Shown in pieces: positions 49,572 to 57,182 of a stretch of 64,000 nt of DNA (its first letter is position 1; each line of letters opens with the position of its first letter). This DNA is from Streptacidiphilus fuscans (lineage in GTDB: Bacteria; Actinomycetota; Actinomycetes; Streptomycetales; Streptomycetaceae): assembly GCF_015690355.1 (NCBI RefSeq), contig NZ_JADPRT010000015.1, forward strand, positions 1 to 64,000, given 5' to 3'. The notes under the pieces were generated by a model. The model saw only the letters and a program-made list of their open reading frames with translations. It did no database searches and was not told where the DNA came from. The position numbers and the translations under genes were made by a program.

Positions 49572-51988
49572 CAGCTCTCCTCACGGACCCAGGGCTCCAC
49601 GGTCGCCCGCATGCCCGCGACGAAGCGCCGGCCGCGGTCGGTCAGAGCACCAGAGTCCGTCATGACCCCGATGGCGCGGTAGGTGTGGTCGAGCCAACGT
49701 GTGTACTCGGCGCGGTCCTCTCGCGCATGTGTGGCCCTCCAGCGGGAGCGCCAGAACTCCACGACGGCGATGTGCGCGTACGTTCCCTGGAAGAGCCCCT
49801 CGAACGGTCGCGGATCGGGCCGCCACGGGGCGTCGAAAGTGCGGGTGTCGGACCGGTCGAACAGGTCCTCCATGTCGAAGACCGCACCCAGCTTGACGTG
49901 CTGGAACTCGTGGATCAGCAGCAGCGCCATGAACTCGGCCGAGCCCGGGCGCGCGATGCCGACCGTACCGAAGAGATCCCGCGCGGCACCGCTGACGTAG
50001 CTGCCGTCGGCCGACGGTCGCAGCGGCACCACGGTGCTCAGACCTGCGCGCAGGCCCGGCGCGTAGCCGGGCAAGGTCGCGTCGATGACCCGCCAGGCCG
50101 CTGCCAGCTCGGCCTGCCAGGCATCCGCCTCAGCGTCCGACATGGGCGCGGCAGGATCCCAGTGGTGGGCGCGGCGCTGCGGGTCCGTGTCGTCGAGCAG
50201 CAACCGCCAAACCCCTGCCCTCGGTTCGGGTGCGCCCGCATCGCCGGAGAGCGGACGGACCGGCCGCCAGCGCGGCTCGCGCTGCGGCGCCCGCAGCTCG
50301 ACCTCGATGCGCTCCTGTGCCGTCTCCACGACGAACCGGTCATGCTCCGTCAGGACGAGGGCGGAACCGCCCTCGACACCGGTCAGCACACCGTGGCCCG
50401 GCACGCGCAGCTCGCCGCCGGGGCGCACCGGCAGCGTCAGCTTCCCGTCCGCCTTCGCGAACAGCGCTGCGGCGACGGCGAGTTCAGCCACGCCGCCGAA
50501 GCGCTCAGCAAGCGGCCCCGGCTGCGCGAGGCACTCCAACGCCCAGGAGCGCGTGAACGGGTGGGCCACCGCGCGGTCCAACGCCTCCGGCGCGCTCTCG
50601 TCCAGGAGGGCGATCAGCTCCCACGCGTCGCCGTACGGCAGGTCGGCCTCAGCATCGGCATCGGGGGCCGGAGCGGCGGACCAGGCCTCGGCGACCCGGT
50701 CCAGCAGGGCGCGGTTGACCTCCACCTGGGCGACGCGCAGCGCGTCGACAGCCCCGGCACCGCCGTAGCCGGAGGCCAGCTCGTCGAAGTGCGGGTCCGA
50801 CAACAGGCCGGTGGACATGGGGTGGTGCTCCTTGCGGGCGCGTTCCGCATCGCGGACGGCGGTGATCAGGGCGAGAAGGTCGGGACAGAAGACGCTGGGG
50901 TTGTCGAAGCCGCCGTCGACCGCGTGGAAGCCGCCGTCCGCACTGCGGTACCGGTGTGCGTACAGGCCGCCCCCGCAGGACTCCACGACCGGACAGGCTC
51001 TGCACTGCGCGCTCAGTCCGTCCAGCCCCTGCTGACGGTCGATCATGCCCGGGTGCCGGGCGGCGGTGTCGAAGTCGTGCCGGAACACGTCGAAGCCGGT
51101 CGCCGCGGCGCCGTCGTAGGCCGTCTTCAGCGAGTCGGCCTGCTCCAGGGTGCCGTCGGTCTCGACGACGACCAGATCGGCGGGCGCGAGCCCGAGCGAC
51201 TCGGTCAGGCTGCTCTGTCCGCGCAGCGTGCGGTGCAGCGAGTCGAACATCCGGACCGGCACGGGCCGCCCCTGCGCGTTCCAACGCTCGTAGACACGCC
51301 CCAGCCATTCGGCATACGGCGTCGTCCCGGGGCCGTCGGGCCGCAGCGGCGGCTCGTCCCAAGTGGCGTGCGGCAGCAGGAAGTCGATGCGTGGTGGGTC
51401 GAGAGCGACGAGGGCGTCGTAGACGGCGACGGGGTCGTTGCGCACGTCGACGGTGCAGAGGAGGCCGGCGTAGAGGTGGCGCCAGCGGGGCAGGCGGAGC
51501 AGGTCGATCGCCCTGACCACCTGGTGGTAGCTGCTGTGGCCGTTCGCATAACGGCGGTGCAGATCGTTCGCGGCGCGGTCCCCGTCCAGGGAGACGCCGA
51601 CTTTCACGTGGAACTCGTCGAAGATCCTCAGATGACGCTCGCCCAGCGTGACCGCATTGGTGTGGATCCGTAAATCCAGCTCGCACACCCCGCGCAAGGC
51701 GTCGTTGAGCACCTGCGCGGCGCGCCGCAACCGGATCGGCCCAGCCAACAGAGGCTCGCCACCGTGGAGTACCACATGCACCCGCTCCAACCGGTGAACA
51801 CGCGCGTGCTCAGCGATCCTGGCCGCCGTCTGCACGAGGACGTCGTCGAGCGGCACCTTGGGTCGGCCGCGCCAACTCGTGTCGGCGTGCTCATAGACGT
51901 AGCAGTGATCACAGGACAGATCGCATCGACTGTTGAGTTTGATGACGAACTGCCTGAACGGCGTGGCTACGGAAGGATTGAGGTCCAT
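49571..51988 (-). CDS. fxsB: Radical SAM/SPASM peptide maturase fused to an HExxH domain
   Basis: An 805-residue protein. The radical SAM cluster motif is CDLSCDHC (Cys22, 26, 29); a SPASM auxiliary-cluster region follows (CRACPVVESCGGGLYAHRY, then FCPDLL, residues about 318-365). After about residue 385 comes a second part ending in an HExxH domain, LLLIHEFQHVKLG, with His693, Glu694 and His697 intact. Some FxsB relatives have this extension in degenerate form; here the zinc motif is complete. Studied Fxs maturases form three-residue cyclophanes between the Phe and a neighbouring residue of the core. The gene starts 40 bp after the precursor gene, with only a weak ribosome site. Confidence 0.93.
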   Translation of the reverse strand: MDLNPSVATPFRQFVIKLNSRCDLSCDHCYVYEHADTSWRGRPKVPLDDVLVQTAARIAEHARVHRLERVHVVLHGGEPLLAGPIRLRRAAQVLNDALRGVCELDLRIHTNAVTLGERHLRIFDEFHVKVGVSLDGDRAANDLHRRYANGHSSYHQVVRAIDLLRLPRWRHLYAGLLCTVDVRNDPVAVYDALVALDPPRIDFLLPHATWDEPPLRPDGPGTTPYAEWLGRVYERWNAQGRPVPVRMFDSLHRTLRGQSSLTESLGLAPADLVVVETDGTLEQADSLKTAYDGAAATGFDVFRHDFDTAARHPGMIDRQQGLDGLSAQCRACPVVESCGGGLYAHRYRSADGGFHAVDGGFDNPSVFCPDLLALITAVRDAERARKEHHPMSTGLLSDPHFDELASGYGGAGAVDALRVAQVEVNRALLDRVAEAWSAAPAPDADAEADLPYGDAWELIALLDESAPEALDRAVAHPFTRSWALECLAQPGPLAERFGGVAELAVAAALFAKADGKLTLPVRPGGELRVPGHGVLTGVEGGSALVLTEHDRFVVETAQERIEVELRAPQREPRWRPVRPLSGDAGAPEPRAGVWRLLLDDTDPQRRAHHWDPAAPMSDAEADAWQAELAAAWRVIDATLPGYAPGLRAGLSTVVPLRPSADGSYVSGAARDLFGTVGIARPGSAEFMALLLIHEFQHVKLGAVFDMEDLFDRSDTRTFDAPWRPDPRPFEGLFQGTYAHIAVVEFWRSRWRATHAREDRAEYTRWLDHTYRAIGVMTDSGALTDRGRRFVAGMRATVEPWVREES

Positions 51989-52028
51989 GCTGGTTCTTGG
52001 CCTACGGACAGAAAGCCTCTGCGCCTCG

Positions 52029-52223
52029 TCAGATCGAGGAGTTGAAGGCTGCCACGTCCAGCCGGGAGACGCCGTTGTCGGGCAGCACCCGGCTCAGCAT
52101 CATGCTGTGCGCGGCACCACCCCGCTTGGCGAGCCGGACCGGAACCGGTCGGATGGACTGTGCATCGTCGGCGGACGAAACCGCCTCCGTGGCCCGGGAC
52201 TTGTTGTCGCGAGATGCGGTCAT
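52029..52223 (-). CDS. fxsA: FxSxx-COOH precursor peptide
   Basis: A 64-residue ribosomal peptide whose C-terminus is LDVAAFNSSI: Phe at the fifth-last place, Ser at the third-last, exactly the FxSxx-COOH signature. The N-terminal 25 residues are polar and Ser/Ala/Asp-rich (MTASRDNKSRATEAVSSADD); the middle RPVPVRLAKRGGAAH and LSRVLPDNGVSRL probably form the leader contacted by the maturase. The ATG has AAGGGG about 8 bases upstream. The frame is open for another 100 codons upstream, but no start there has a better ribosome site, and the family size is about 60 residues. Confidence 0.9.
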   Translation of the reverse strand: MTASRDNKSRATEAVSSADDAQSIRPVPVRLAKRGGAAHSMMLSRVLPDNGVSRLDVAAFNSSI

Positions 52224-52544
52224 CGAGGACCCCTTGTGTTTGGAAGGGCAAAAGGCCGGGCAGGGGTTGCCGAGAGCCTTCTCCTCGCGTTGTTCGATGG
52301 TCTGCATCGCCAAGCGCCAGGATCTCCACGTGCACACCATCCACCCGCGCGGAAACTTACCCCTCCACGGAAGATTCACGTAGCCGGGTAGACGGTTTCC
52401 GGACTGCCATGTCCACAAAAAGCCACAGGTCATCGACCTTTTGGCCAGTCCGATCATGGCGAAAATGCGATCCTGAGAATCACTCTTGCGTGGAGATTGT
52501 CTACGCCGTTCTGCGTAGCCGGTCTCCATCACCTGTCTACAGCG
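52224..52544. other. Promoter region of the FxSxx-COOH operon
   Basis: About 320 bp between fxsA and pdxH with no convincing gene. The stretch 52370-52500 is visibly richer in A and T than its surroundings (for example CCACAAAAAGCCACAGG and GCGAAAATGCGATCC), which fits a promoter for the minus-strand operon. No operator palindrome was recognised. Confidence 0.45.
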
Positions 52545-53249
52545 TCACGGACAGAGCCGCTCCACCCGCCAGCCGGTCGGGGCGGTCGGGTCGGCGTCGT
52601 AGACGAGGCGGTCGTGGAGGCGGTTCTCGCGGCCCTGCCAGAACTCGACCGACTGCGGCGCGACCCGGAAGCCGCCCCAGAACGGCGGGGCCGGGACGCC
52701 CTCGCCCTCCGGGTAGCGCGCCGCCAGGTCCGCGTAGCGCTGCTCCAGTTCCTCGCGGGAGGCGACCGGCCGGGACTGCTCGCTGGCCCACGCGCCGAGC
52801 TGCGACCCGTGCGGTCGACTGCGGAAGTACGCCGCCGTCTCGTCGCGTCCGACCTTCACCGCCGTTCCGGTGACGATGACCTGACGGGCGATCGGATGCC
52901 ACGGGAAGAGCAGCGCGATGTGCGGATTGACCGTCAGGTCCCGCCCCTTGCGCGACTCGTAGTTGGTGTAGAAGACGAATCCGCGCTCGTCGAAGCCCTT
53001 CAGCAGCACCGTGCGCATGCTGGGCCGACCGGCCTCGTCGGCGGTGGAGACCACCATCGCGTTCGGTTCGTCGAGTCCGGCATGCTGCGCGTCCACGAAC
53101 CACCGGGTGAACTGCTGGATCGGGTCGGCGGCGAGCTCCGCCTCCAGCAGGCCGGTGGCACGGTACTGCCGACGCATGTCGGCGGGGTCCGCCGAGGGGC
53201 GCGGGTCGGCGTGGTGAGGCGCGAGAGGGGCTTGGTCCGATGCGTGCAC
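52545..53249 (-). CDS. pdxH: Pyridoxamine 5'-phosphate oxidase
   Basis: A 234-residue FMN enzyme that oxidises pyridoxamine or pyridoxine 5'-phosphate to pyridoxal phosphate. Characteristic blocks: AMVVSTADEAGRPSMRTVLL with KGFDERGFVFYTNYESRKGRDL (about 64-105), HPIARQVIVTGTAVKV, FRSRPHGSQLGAWASEQS, and the C-terminal WQGRENRLHDRLVYD with WRVERLCP. The GTG giving MHASDQAPL is used; an ATG at MRRQYRATG, 24 codons on, is closer to the conserved part. Divergent from citrate synthase, as I recall in streptomycetes. Confidence 0.93.
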   Translation of the reverse strand: MHASDQAPLAPHHADPRPSADPADMRRQYRATGLLEAELAADPIQQFTRWFVDAQHAGLDEPNAMVVSTADEAGRPSMRTVLLKGFDERGFVFYTNYESRKGRDLTVNPHIALLFPWHPIARQVIVTGTAVKVGRDETAAYFRSRPHGSQLGAWASEQSRPVASREELEQRYADLAARYPEGEGVPAPPFWGGFRVAPQSVEFWQGRENRLHDRLVYDADPTAPTGWRVERLCP

Positions 53250-53335
53250 GCCGACATCATCCCAGCACCGGCTGAACGGACCGGGAAGCTCATCCGACCA
53301 GAACGCGCAGGATCTGCACCCGGTGTCCGCAGAGT

Positions 53336-53361
53336 GTGGACAGAGTCTGGACTCTGTCCAC
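53336..53361. promoter_or_regulatory. Perfect 26-bp palindrome in the pdxH-citrate synthase promoter region
   Basis: GTGGACAGAGTC-TG-GACTCTGTCCAC: two exact 12-base arms with a 2-base centre, 87 bp from the pdxH start and 281 bp from the citrate synthase start. A perfect repeat of this length in a divergent region is very likely the operator of a dimeric regulator. It is the main landmark of this 392-bp gap. Confidence 0.75.
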
Positions 53362-53518
53362 ATCGAGAGCGAGTATCTTTGCCGGGCCCGACCCCCACCC
53401 TCTCGGACGACTGTTCGCAACGGCGCGTGCATTTGTACCGAATCAGAGGTGAATACCACGTGTGTGCAGGGCATCACCGTCGTGGGATCTGGCGCAATGC
53501 ACCCAGTGCCTGCCACTC

Positions 53519-53533
53519 TGGCACTGCGTGCCA
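53519..53533. promoter_or_regulatory. Palindrome TGGCAC-TGC-GTGCCA upstream of citrate synthase
   Basis: A perfect 6-3-6 inverted repeat 109 bp before the citrate synthase ATG. The 19-base stretch CTCTGGCACTGCGTGCCAC is repeated with one difference upstream of the ECF sigma gene (28402-28416), followed in both places by GCGCGCAC. Confidence 0.55.
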
Positions 53534-53641
53534 CGCGCGCACCGCACCTCTTACCGCGCAACCGCGCGGTCACAACCCAAGAGACGACTTGGCCACACCC
53601 CAAAGTCATCCGCCGATCCGACCGATCAGAGGAGCCGCCTG

Positions 53642-54742
53642 ATGTCCGACTTCGTACCCGGGCTCGAAGGAGTCATTGCGTTCGAGACGGAGATCGCCGA
53701 ACCCGACAAGGAGGGCGGCTCGCTCCGCTACCGCGGGGTCGACATCGAGGAGCTCGTCGGTCACGTCTCCTTCGGCAACACCTGGGGCCTGCTGGTCGAC
53801 GGCAAGTTCAACCCGGGCCTGCCGCCGGCGGAGCCGTTCCCGATCCCGGTCCACTCCGGCGACATCCGGGTGGACGTCCAGTCCGCGCTGGCAATGCTGG
53901 CCCCCGTCTGGGGTCTGCGCCCGCTGCTCGACATCAGCGCCGAGCAGGCCCGTGACGACCTCGCCCGCGCCGCGGTGATGGCCCTCTCCTACGTGGCCCA
54001 GTCGGCCCGCGGCCAGGGTCTGCCGATGGTCCCGCAGAGCGAGATCGACAAGGCCGAGACCATCGTCGAGCGCTTCATGATCCGCTGGCGCGGCGAGCCC
54101 GACCCCAAGCACGTCAAGGCGGTCGACGCGTACTGGACCTCCGCGGCCGAGCACGGCATGAACGCCTCGACGTTCACCGCCCGCGTCATCGCCTCCACCG
54201 GCGCGGACGTCGCCGCGGCGCTCTCCGGTGCCGTCGGCGCGATGTCCGGCCCGCTGCACGGCGGTGCGCCGTCCCGCGTCCTCGGCATGATCGAGGAGAT
54301 CGAGCGGACCGGCGACGCGGTCGCCTACGTCAAGAACGCCCTCGACAAGGGCGAGCGCCTGATGGGCTTCGGCCACCGCGTCTACCGCGCCGAGGACCCC
54401 CGTGCGCGCGTCCTGCGCCGCACGGCGCAGGAGCTGGACGCTCCCCGCTTCGAGGTCGCCGCGGCCCTGGAGAAGGCGGCCCTGGAGGAGCTCCACGCCC
54501 GCCGCCCCGACCGCGTGCTGGCCACCAACGTCGAGTTCTGGGCGGCCATCGTCCTGGACTTCGCCGAGGTCCCCGCGCACATGTTCACCTCGATGTTCAC
54601 CTGCGCCCGCACCGCGGGCTGGTCGGCGCACATCCTTGAGCAGAAGCGCACGGGCCGCCTGGTGCGCCCGTCCGCGCGCTACATCGGCCCGGGCACGCGC
54701 AGCGTGACCGAGGTCGAGGGCTTCGGCGACATCGCGCACTGA
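53642..54742 (+). CDS. Citrate synthase (type 2 / citrate synthase-like)
   Basis: A 366-residue citrate synthase of the short Gram-positive and actinobacterial type, condensing acetyl-CoA and oxaloacetate, or propionyl-CoA in methylcitrate synthases. Catalytic residues are seen in SGPLHGGAPSRVL (His), GFGHRVYRAEDPR (His) and AAIVLDFAEVP (Asp). RYRGVDIEELVGH at the N-terminus is typical. AGAGGA precedes the ATG by about 8 bases. Streptomycetes have several paralogues, so no symbol is given; the position next to pdxH matches the citrate synthase-2 gene I recall. Confidence 0.92.
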   Translation: MSDFVPGLEGVIAFETEIAEPDKEGGSLRYRGVDIEELVGHVSFGNTWGLLVDGKFNPGLPPAEPFPIPVHSGDIRVDVQSALAMLAPVWGLRPLLDISAEQARDDLARAAVMALSYVAQSARGQGLPMVPQSEIDKAETIVERFMIRWRGEPDPKHVKAVDAYWTSAAEHGMNASTFTARVIASTGADVAAALSGAVGAMSGPLHGGAPSRVLGMIEEIERTGDAVAYVKNALDKGERLMGFGHRVYRAEDPRARVLRRTAQELDAPRFEVAAALEKAALEELHARRPDRVLATNVEFWAAIVLDFAEVPAHMFTSMFTCARTAGWSAHILEQKRTGRLVRPSARYIGPGTRSVTEVEGFGDIAH

Positions 54743-54756
54743 GCAACTGTGCTGCC

Positions 54757-55064
54757 GTAGGCAGTTGCACTACCGCAGGGGGCGCGAGGGTCCGCTGATA
54801 CGCGGCTCCGCCGCAGAGGCGCGACAAGCTGGATCCGCGCTCCCGCAGGTAGTTGCACTACCGCAGGGGCGCGGGGCTCTGCCGATCTGCGGCTCCGCCG
54901 CGTGGGCGCGACAAGCCGAGCCCGCGCTCCCGCAGGCAGTTGCACCACCAGGGGCGCGGGGAACTGCGCGACAAGCCACCCAGTGTGGTGAGTCACCGTG
55001 CGAACAGGGCCATCCGCACACGGTGGTTGTTCGCGCAGTTCCCCGCGCCCCTGGTCGTGCAACC
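54757..55064. repeat. Tandem expansion of the interspersed repeat, copy 5
   Basis: Three head-to-tail units begin with GGYAGTTGCAC at 54760, 54848 and 54935, a period of 87-88 bp. Units 1 and 2 are short forms with the GCGGCTCCGCCGC block and end in CCGCGCTCCCGCA. Unit 3 is a full hairpin element: GGGGCGCGGGGAACTGCGCG against CGCGCAGTTCCCCGCGCCCC. Together they fill most of the 454-bp gap between citrate synthase and serC. Confidence 0.85.
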
Positions 55065-55181
55065 GACCGCCCTGCGCGCAGAGCAATCCCCGCGCCCCTG
55101 AAGTGCACCCTCCCGCCCCGGAAAACTGCAGCTCCAGGCGGTCTCATCAGGCGGACCTGGCGTCTCAGCCGAGCGCGTAGC

Positions 55182-55187
55182 GGCTAG
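55182..55187 (+). promoter_or_regulatory. Putative -10 box of a leaderless serC transcript
   Basis: TAGGCT lies 9 bases before the serC GTG, the spacing at which transcription would start at or next to the start codon. No ribosome site is visible, which supports a leaderless mRNA. Confidence 0.4.
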
Positions 55188-55196
55188 GCTGCGCAC

Positions 55197-56315
55197 GTGG
55201 CTGATATCCAGATCCCCGCTGACATCAGGCCCGCTGACGGCCGTTTCGGCGCAGGTCCGTCCAAGGTCCGGCCGGAGGCGCTCCGCGCGCTCGCTGAGAC
55301 CGGTACCTCCCTGCTCGGCACCTCCCACCGCCAGGCCCCGGTGAAGAACCAGGTCAAGCGCGTGCGTGAGGGCATCAGCAGCCTCTTCTCGCTGCCCGAC
55401 GGCTACCAGGTCGTCCTCGGCAACGGCGGGTCCACCGCGTTCTGGGACATCGCCGCCTTCGGTCTCGTCGAGAACAAGTCCCAGCACCTGAACTTCGGCG
55501 AGTTCTCCTCCAAGTTCGCGGCAAGCGTCAAGGCCGCGCCGTGGCTGGCCGAGCCGACCGTGATCAAGTCCGAGCCTGGCACGCACCCGCTGCCGCAGGC
55601 CGAGGCCGGGGTCGACGTCTACGCGCTGACCCACAACGAGACCTCCACCGGCGTGGCCATGCCGATCCGCCGGGTCGAGGGCGCCGACGAGGGCGCGCTC
55701 GTGCTGGTGGACGCCACCTCCGGCGCCGGCGGTCTGCCCGTCGACATCGCCGAGACGGACGTCTACTACTTCGCCCCGCAGAAGTGCTTCGCCTCCGACG
55801 GCGGGCTCTGGGTCGGCGTCTTCTCCCCCGCCGCGCTGGAGCGCGCCGCCCGCATCGCCGCGAGCGACCGCTACGTGCCGCCGTTCTTCGACCTGCCGAC
55901 CGCGATCGACAACTCGTCGAAGGACCAGACCTACAACACCCCGTCCGTCTCCACGCTCTTCCTCTTCGCGGAGCAGCTGGAGTGGATGAACGGCAACGGC
56001 GGTCTCGACTGGACGACGGCCCGCACCGCGGACTCGTCCTCGCGCCTCTACACCTGGGCCGAGAAGTCGCCCGTCGCCACGCCGTTCGTCGCCAACCCGG
56101 CGGAGCGTTCGCAGGTCATCGGGACGATCGACTTCGACGACTCGGTCGACGCCGCGGCGATCGCCAAGGTGCTGCGCGCCAACGGCATCGTCGACACCGA
56201 GCCCTACCGCAAGCTCGGCCGCAACCAGCTCCGCGTCGCGATGTTCCCGGCGATCGACCCGGCCGACGTCGAGGCGCTGACCACCTGCATCGACTACGTC
56301 ATCGAGCGCCTGTAG
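55197..56315 (+). CDS. serC: Phosphoserine aminotransferase
   Basis: A 372-residue class-V PLP aminotransferase of the actinobacterial SerC type, converting 3-phosphohydroxypyruvate to phosphoserine in serine synthesis. The N-terminus RFGAGPSKVRPEALRAL is characteristic; the PLP Lys is Lys196 in FAPQKCFASDGG. TSHRQAPVKNQV and RVAMFPAIDPADVEAL are further family blocks. The start is a GTG with no ribosome site but a TAGGCT box 9 bases upstream. A perfect terminator hairpin follows. Confidence 0.95.
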   Translation: MADIQIPADIRPADGRFGAGPSKVRPEALRALAETGTSLLGTSHRQAPVKNQVKRVREGISSLFSLPDGYQVVLGNGGSTAFWDIAAFGLVENKSQHLNFGEFSSKFAASVKAAPWLAEPTVIKSEPGTHPLPQAEAGVDVYALTHNETSTGVAMPIRRVEGADEGALVLVDATSGAGGLPVDIAETDVYYFAPQKCFASDGGLWVGVFSPAALERAARIAASDRYVPPFFDLPTAIDNSSKDQTYNTPSVSTLFLFAEQLEWMNGNGGLDWTTARTADSSSRLYTWAEKSPVATPFVANPAERSQVIGTIDFDDSVDAAAIAKVLRANGIVDTEPYRKLGRNQLRVAMFPAIDPADVEALTTCIDYVIERL

Positions 56316-56339
56316 TCGCCGAAGCTCAGAGATCAACGA

Positions 56340-56373
56340 GGGGCCCGGGGAGCCGAACAGCTCCCCGGGCCCC
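56340..56373. terminator. Terminator between serC and the convergent secreted-protein gene
   Basis: Perfect 14-bp arms GGGGCCCGGGGAGC and GCTCCCCGGGCCCC around the loop CGAACA, followed by TTCTCGTC. It can serve both converging genes. Confidence 0.9.
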
Positions 56374-56403
56374 TTCTCGTCGCGCCGCTGACGACGGATC
56401 AGA

Positions 56404-56985
56404 TCAGGGGATCGGCACCGGCACGGGCAGCGGCGGCAGGCTCAGGCCGAGGGCCGCCACGACCGCGGTGACCACCGCGAGCAGGTCCGCGACCACCGCG
56501 GTGATCGCGGCGAGCACCTTGGTCGGGTCGGGGAGCGCGGCGACGATCGCCTGGACGTCGGTGGTGAGCTTGGTCAGGGCGTCGCTCACCGCGTCCTGCG
56601 GCTTCATGGCGTGCACGGGCACGGCGTGCACCTTGCCGAGCTTGGCCCCCGGCTTGACCGCCGCGGTCACCGGAGCCGCCGGGAGGGACGCCTTGAGCGC
56701 GGTGACGGCGTCGGTGACCTGCTTCACCAGTGCCGTCAGTGACGCCGCGCTGGGGGCCGGAGTCGCGGAGGCCGCCGTGGAGAGCTTCGCGACGGCGGAC
56801 TGGACCGCGCCGAGGTTGCCGAGCGTGCCGAGCTCGGCGGTGGGGTTGGCGGCAGCGGCGACATGGCGCGCCGTGCCGCCCTGGGGTTGAGGAGCCGCCT
56901 CCGCGGTCGAGATGAGGCCTCCGCCGGCCACGGTGGCGGCGAGGGCGATACCGGCGATCACGGAGTGGGTGCGACTGACACGCAT
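56404..56985 (-). CDS. Small secreted protein of unknown function
   Basis: A 193-residue protein with a clear Sec signal peptide (MRVSRTHSVIAGIALAATVA, then cleavage after STAEA at about residue 31). The mature part is Ala/Val/Leu-rich and helical (SLTALVKQVTDAVTALKASL), with a hydrophobic Pro-rich end (LGLSLPPLPVPVPIP) that might associate with the membrane. No known domain. Streptomycetes encode several such proteins. Its promoter lies in the 100 bp before the small peptide gene. Confidence 0.75.
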   Translation of the reverse strand: MRVSRTHSVIAGIALAATVAGGGLISTAEAAPQPQGGTARHVAAAANPTAELGTLGNLGAVQSAVAKLSTAASATPAPSAASLTALVKQVTDAVTALKASLPAAPVTAAVKPGAKLGKVHAVPVHAMKPQDAVSDALTKLTTDVQAIVAALPDPTKVLAAITAVVADLLAVVTAVVAALGLSLPPLPVPVPIP

Positions 56986-57086
56986 GAGCTGAGTTCCCTT
57001 ACTACTGGGAGTGACTGAGACTCAGTCACCGTCACTCCGGGGAACACGCTCCGCAACTCGGGGACCACGAAGGGTCACCTGGTCGC

Positions 57087-57173
57087 TCAGTGAACCATGG
57101 CGCCGATCACCACGGCGACGAGGAGCAGCACCAGCGCGCCGCTGACGATTCGGGTTCGGGTCTTGGGGTCCAC
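57087..57173 (-). CDS. 28-residue single-span membrane peptide (SGM_5486-like)
   Basis: GTG-initiated frame giving MDPKTRTRIVSGALVLLL followed by VAVVIGAMVH. A positively charged N-terminus and one hydrophobic helix are all it contains. It resembles the very short streptomycete peptides annotated as SGM_5486-family transporter-associated proteins, which also start MDPKTR. It begins 9 bp after the LacI-type gene stop; AAGGA lies within that upstream gene's 3' end. The assignment rests on the MDPKTR start and the charge pattern, so moderate confidence. Confidence 0.65.
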   Translation of the reverse strand: MDPKTRTRIVSGALVLLLVAVVIGAMVH

Positions 57174-57182
57174 GTGACCAGC

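Noticed and set aside
52224..52532. In-frame upstream extension of fxsA, including a possible start at MQTIEQREEK.
   Set aside because: No good ribosome site, AT-rich promoter-like composition, and the family size of about 60 residues fits the ATG at 52223.
54743..55196. Possible CRISPR-like array between citrate synthase and serC.
   Set aside because: Units are 87-88 bp and the sequences between shared blocks are themselves repeated, so there are no unique spacers.
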